37,908 nt of DNA from Clostridiales bacterium. GTDB taxonomy: Bacteria > Bacillota > Clostridia > Oscillospirales > Acutalibacteraceae. Made by a program: the position numbers and the translations under genes. A model generated the notes under the pieces. That model worked only from the letters and a program-made list of their open reading frames with translations. It searched no databases and had not been told where the DNA came from. The stretch covers positions 1 through 37,908 of the forward strand of contig JAAYKB010000093.1 of NCBI GenBank assembly GCA_012522615.1. Direction: 5' to 3'. This document shows positions 35,934 through 37,908 of the stretch, in pieces. How positions within the stretch are numbered: the first letter of the stretch is position 1; each line of letters begins with the position of its first letter.

Positions 35934-36899
35934 ATGATTGAAGTGCAAAACCTGTCGAAACGATATGGCAGTCATCAGGCTGTGAAGAATATCAGTTTCA
36001 GGGTAGAGGAAGGCGAAATCCTAGGTTTTCTCGGGCCGAACGGCGCGGGAAAAACCACCACGATGAACATTTTGACCGGCTATCTATCGGCCAGCAGCGG
36101 GGTCGCGAAAATCAAAGATTTTGACGTTCTGGAACAGCCGAATCAGGCAAAAATGAATATCGGCTATCTTCCGGAGCAGCCGCCATTGTATCTGGATATG
36201 ACGGTGCGGGAATACCTTGATTTTATGTATGACCTGAAAAAATGCAAGCTGCCAAGAAAGCAGCATATTGCCGAGATATGCAGGCTGGTTAAGATTGAAG
36301 GGGTTTACGGACGCCTTATCAAGAACCTGTCAAAGGGATATCGGCAGCGTGTCGGCTTTGCGCAGGCGCTTATCGGCAATCCGCCAGTTCTGATTCTCGA
36401 CGAGCCGACCGTAGGCCTTGACCCGAAGCAGATTCTCGAAATACGCAGCCTTATAAAAAGCCTAGGCAAGCATCATACGGTCATACTGTCGTCCCATATT
36501 CTGCAGGAGATTGAGGCGGTCTGCGACAGGATTATAATAATAAACAACGGCGAGCTGGTGGCAGACGATACCGCCGCTAACCTTGCAAAGAAATACTCGA
36601 ACGACCGCAGGCTGCTGGTTCGCGTCGCCGGCAGCCAGGAGGATGTACTGAACACCCTCAGCCGTGTGCCCGGGGTCGAAAGGATTGTCTCGCAGGGCGA
36701 GAAAGAGCCCGGCGTATTCGAGTTTTCGATTGAGCCCGAGGAGGGAGCCGATGTCCGCCGTGAGATTTCAGAGCGTATCGCGGCGCGTAACTGGGCAATC
36801 ATGGGCATGCAGTCTAAGGAAATGACGCTCGAGGAAGTCTTTATTGCACTGACGCGCGAGCAGCTTGGCACTACAAAGAAAGGGGGCCGTTCAAAATGA
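35934..36899 (+). CDS. ABC transporter ATP-binding protein (GldA-like)
   Basis: This 321-residue ATPase energises the membrane subunit encoded next. Walker A GPNGAGKT (34-41), Q-loop region YLPEQPPLY, signature LSKGYRQ (132-138), Walker B VLILDEPTVGLDP (Glu157) and switch His188 (SSHIL) are all intact. A C-terminal domain of about 100 residues follows (LLVRVAGSQEDVLN), as in GldA and related ABC-2 ATPases. The start ATG follows AGGAGGGAAGG. The gene overlaps the permease gene by ATGA (4 nt). The order GldA-GldF-acidic GldG-like is common in Firmicutes without gliding; the substrate is unknown. Confidence 0.94.
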   Translation: MIEVQNLSKRYGSHQAVKNISFRVEEGEILGFLGPNGAGKTTTMNILTGYLSASSGVAKIKDFDVLEQPNQAKMNIGYLPEQPPLYLDMTVREYLDFMYDLKKCKLPRKQHIAEICRLVKIEGVYGRLIKNLSKGYRQRVGFAQALIGNPPVLILDEPTVGLDPKQILEIRSLIKSLGKHHTVILSSHILQEIEAVCDRIIIINNGELVADDTAANLAKKYSNDRRLLVRVAGSQEDVLNTLSRVPGVERIVSQGEKEPGVFEFSIEPEEGADVRREISERIAARNWAIMGMQSKEMTLEEVFIALTREQLGTTKKGGRSK

Positions 36900-37603
36900 G
36901 CGCTGTGTTCAAACGTGAATTCCGGTCGTTTTTCTCCTCTCCCGTCGGTTATATTGTAGTTGCAGCCATTGCGTTTTTTTCGGGTCTGTTCTTTTATTTC
37001 ATTAATATACTCGGATTCAACCCCGATTTGTCATATGTGTTCGGCAGTCTGTTCCCCTTTGTCCTGATAATCCTTCCGCTGGTTACCATGCGTCTGTTCA
37101 GCGACGAAAAGCGGCAGAAAACCGATCAGGCGCTGCTGACCTCTCCTGTCAGCATAACTGGGATTGTGATGGGCAAGTTCTTTGCAGCAATGCTGGTTTA
37201 TGTAATATCGCTTATGCTGATGATTGTCTTTGCCATGATAATCGCCTTTCAGGTAACGCCTGACTGGACAATCATTATCGGCAATTATATCGGCATTATC
37301 CTGCTCGGCGGTCTTATCATATCTATCGGTCTTTTAATATCAAGCCTTACGGAAAGCCAGCTTATCGCCGCCATAGGCACATTGGGAATATCCTTTTTGC
37401 TTATCCTTATGGACTCGTTTGCGGCACAGTTTTCAAACCTTACAATCCTGACCACCGTTGTGAACTTCCTGTCGGTTTCCCAGCGTTACGGTTCGTTTAC
37501 AAGCGGAATCATTGCTTACGACGATATAATCTTCTTCCTGAGCATGCAGGCGCTGTTCCTGTTCCTGACCGTCCGTGTGCTCGACCGAAAGAGATGGAGC
37601 TGA
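36896..37603 (+). CDS. ABC-2 type transporter permease (GldF-like)
   Basis: This 235-residue membrane protein has six helices. The N-terminal FKREFRSFFSSPVGYIVVA and LVTMRLFSDEKRQKTDQALLTSPVSITGIVMGKF, with the cytosolic coupling helix, are characteristic of GldF/ABC-2 permeases. It overlaps the ATPase gene by four bases, so the subunits are translationally coupled. A third gene follows 44 nt downstream behind a CCTGAAT/ATTCAGG hairpin (37608-37622). Confidence 0.93.
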   Translation: MSAVFKREFRSFFSSPVGYIVVAAIAFFSGLFFYFINILGFNPDLSYVFGSLFPFVLIILPLVTMRLFSDEKRQKTDQALLTSPVSITGIVMGKFFAAMLVYVISLMLMIVFAMIIAFQVTPDWTIIIGNYIGIILLGGLIISIGLLISSLTESQLIAAIGTLGISFLLILMDSFAAQFSNLTILTTVVNFLSVSQRYGSFTSGIIAYDDIIFFLSMQALFLFLTVRVLDRKRWS

Positions 37604-37647
37604 GTCCTGAATAATTCAGGCTAAAGCATTAGGAAAGGAGCAAGAAC

Positions 37648-37908
37648 ATGAAAAAGAATGAAAATCCGCAGAGTCAAGAGCTGCGTGAAGATATCGAGCA
37701 GGAAACCATAACCTCCGATACCCAAGAGCCCCGGTCTGATGAGACCTTGGCGGAAAATAACGAGAACGCGGAGGTTAACTCCGCGGAACAAGCGGACGCA
37801 AGCTCCGCGGACCCTGCGGACGATAACTCCACGGAACAAGCGGACGATAATTCCGTGGAACCTGCGGACGATAACTCCGTGGAACCTGCGGACGCTAATT
37901 CCGTGGAA
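37648..37908 (+). CDS. N-terminus of a third transporter-operon protein with acidic repeats (partial, runs off the window)
   Basis: ATG 37648 follows AGGAAAGGAG at a normal distance, and the frame stays open to the window end (87 codons). The visible part is soluble, extremely acidic and disordered (MKKNENPQSQELREDIEQE), ending in five copies of an 8-residue unit P/Q-A-D-D/A-x-S-x-E. By position after GldA and GldF genes it is probably the GldG-like subunit (extracytoplasmic domain then a membrane helix), which often has a cytosolic N-terminal extension. That is inference, since the core domain is beyond the window. Confidence 0.75.
   Translation, partial: MKKNENPQSQELREDIEQETITSDTQEPRSDETLAENNENAEVNSAEQADASSADPADDNSTEQADDNSVEPADDNSVEPADANSVE
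37789..37908 (+). repeat. 24-bp coding tandem repeat
   Basis: Five consecutive 24-bp units (37789, 37813, 37837, 37861, 37885) of the form CCTGCGGACGATAACTCC plus GTGGAA, in frame, encode the acidic repeat of the partial protein. The array continues past the window end. Confidence 0.9.

Noticed and set aside
37789-37908. CRISPR-like array
   Set aside because: Units are directly adjacent without spacers and in frame with a coding sequence.

Overview
The window looks like chromosomal DNA of a Gram-positive, spore-forming member of the Clostridia, probably an Oscillospiraceae-type lineage. I infer this from spoIIE, a SpoVD-like class B penicillin-binding protein, a CpsB/C/D-type tyrosine phosphoregulatory set, a sortase, clostridial-style Shine-Dalgarno sequences, many TTG/GTG starts behind strong Shine-Dalgarno sites, and the proC-rsmD-coaD order. 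No rRNA, tRNA, CRISPR array, transposase or prophage gene was recognised. The taxonomic call is inference from gene content only.

Layout. 1-0.5 kb: rpsT with its own promoter and a shared terminator. 0.5-7 kb (minus): a polyprenyl-phosphate GT2 glycosyltransferase plus a YfhO-type membrane protein (CsbB/YfhO-like surface glycosylation pair), a DegV lipid-binding protein, and an O-antigen-ligase/Wzy-like membrane protein. 7.2-9.6 kb (plus): a radical SAM protein and a DUF4130 protein, the TIGR03916/TIGR03915 pair of presumed but undefined DNA repair function. It is preceded by a near-perfect sigma-A promoter overlapped by two LexA-like boxes. 9.6-16.2 kb (minus): metK, ribU behind an FMN riboswitch, spoIIE and a class B PBP. 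16.4-18.5 kb: a membrane protein (+), an XRE regulator (-) with an attenuator-like leader, and a 59-residue protein. 18.6-20.9 kb (minus): CpsC, CpsD and CpsB homologues (chain-length adaptor, BY-kinase, PHP phosphatase). 21.4-23.5 kb (plus): a three-gene operon of secreted helical protein, sortase and membrane protein. 23.6-29.7 kb (minus): coiled-coil protein, coaD, rsmD, proC, an unrecognised protein, and a P-type calcium ATPase. 29.9-33.9 kb (plus): HI0933-type flavoprotein, DUF2752 membrane protein, a 47-residue protein on the minus strand, and a PAS-PAS-GGDEF-HD-GYP c-di-GMP enzyme. 34-37.9 kb: a hairpin-dense non-coding stretch, a LysM/M14 peptidoglycan peptidase (-), and a GldA/GldF-like ABC transporter followed by the start of a third gene with an acidic 8-residue repeat, cut by the window end.

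Common themes are cell-envelope building and decoration (glycosylation pair, Wzy-like protein, Cps regulators, sortase, PBP, M14 peptidase), sporulation, and cofactor supply (SAM, riboflavin, CoA). The strongest candidate for an under-described system is the radical SAM/DUF4130 pair. The sequence shows two LexA-type half-palindromes two helical turns apart across the promoter, a C-terminal helix-hairpin-helix, and a QLSLF tail matching the sliding-clamp-binding consensus. Together these argue for an SOS-induced, replication-fork-associated DNA repair activity.
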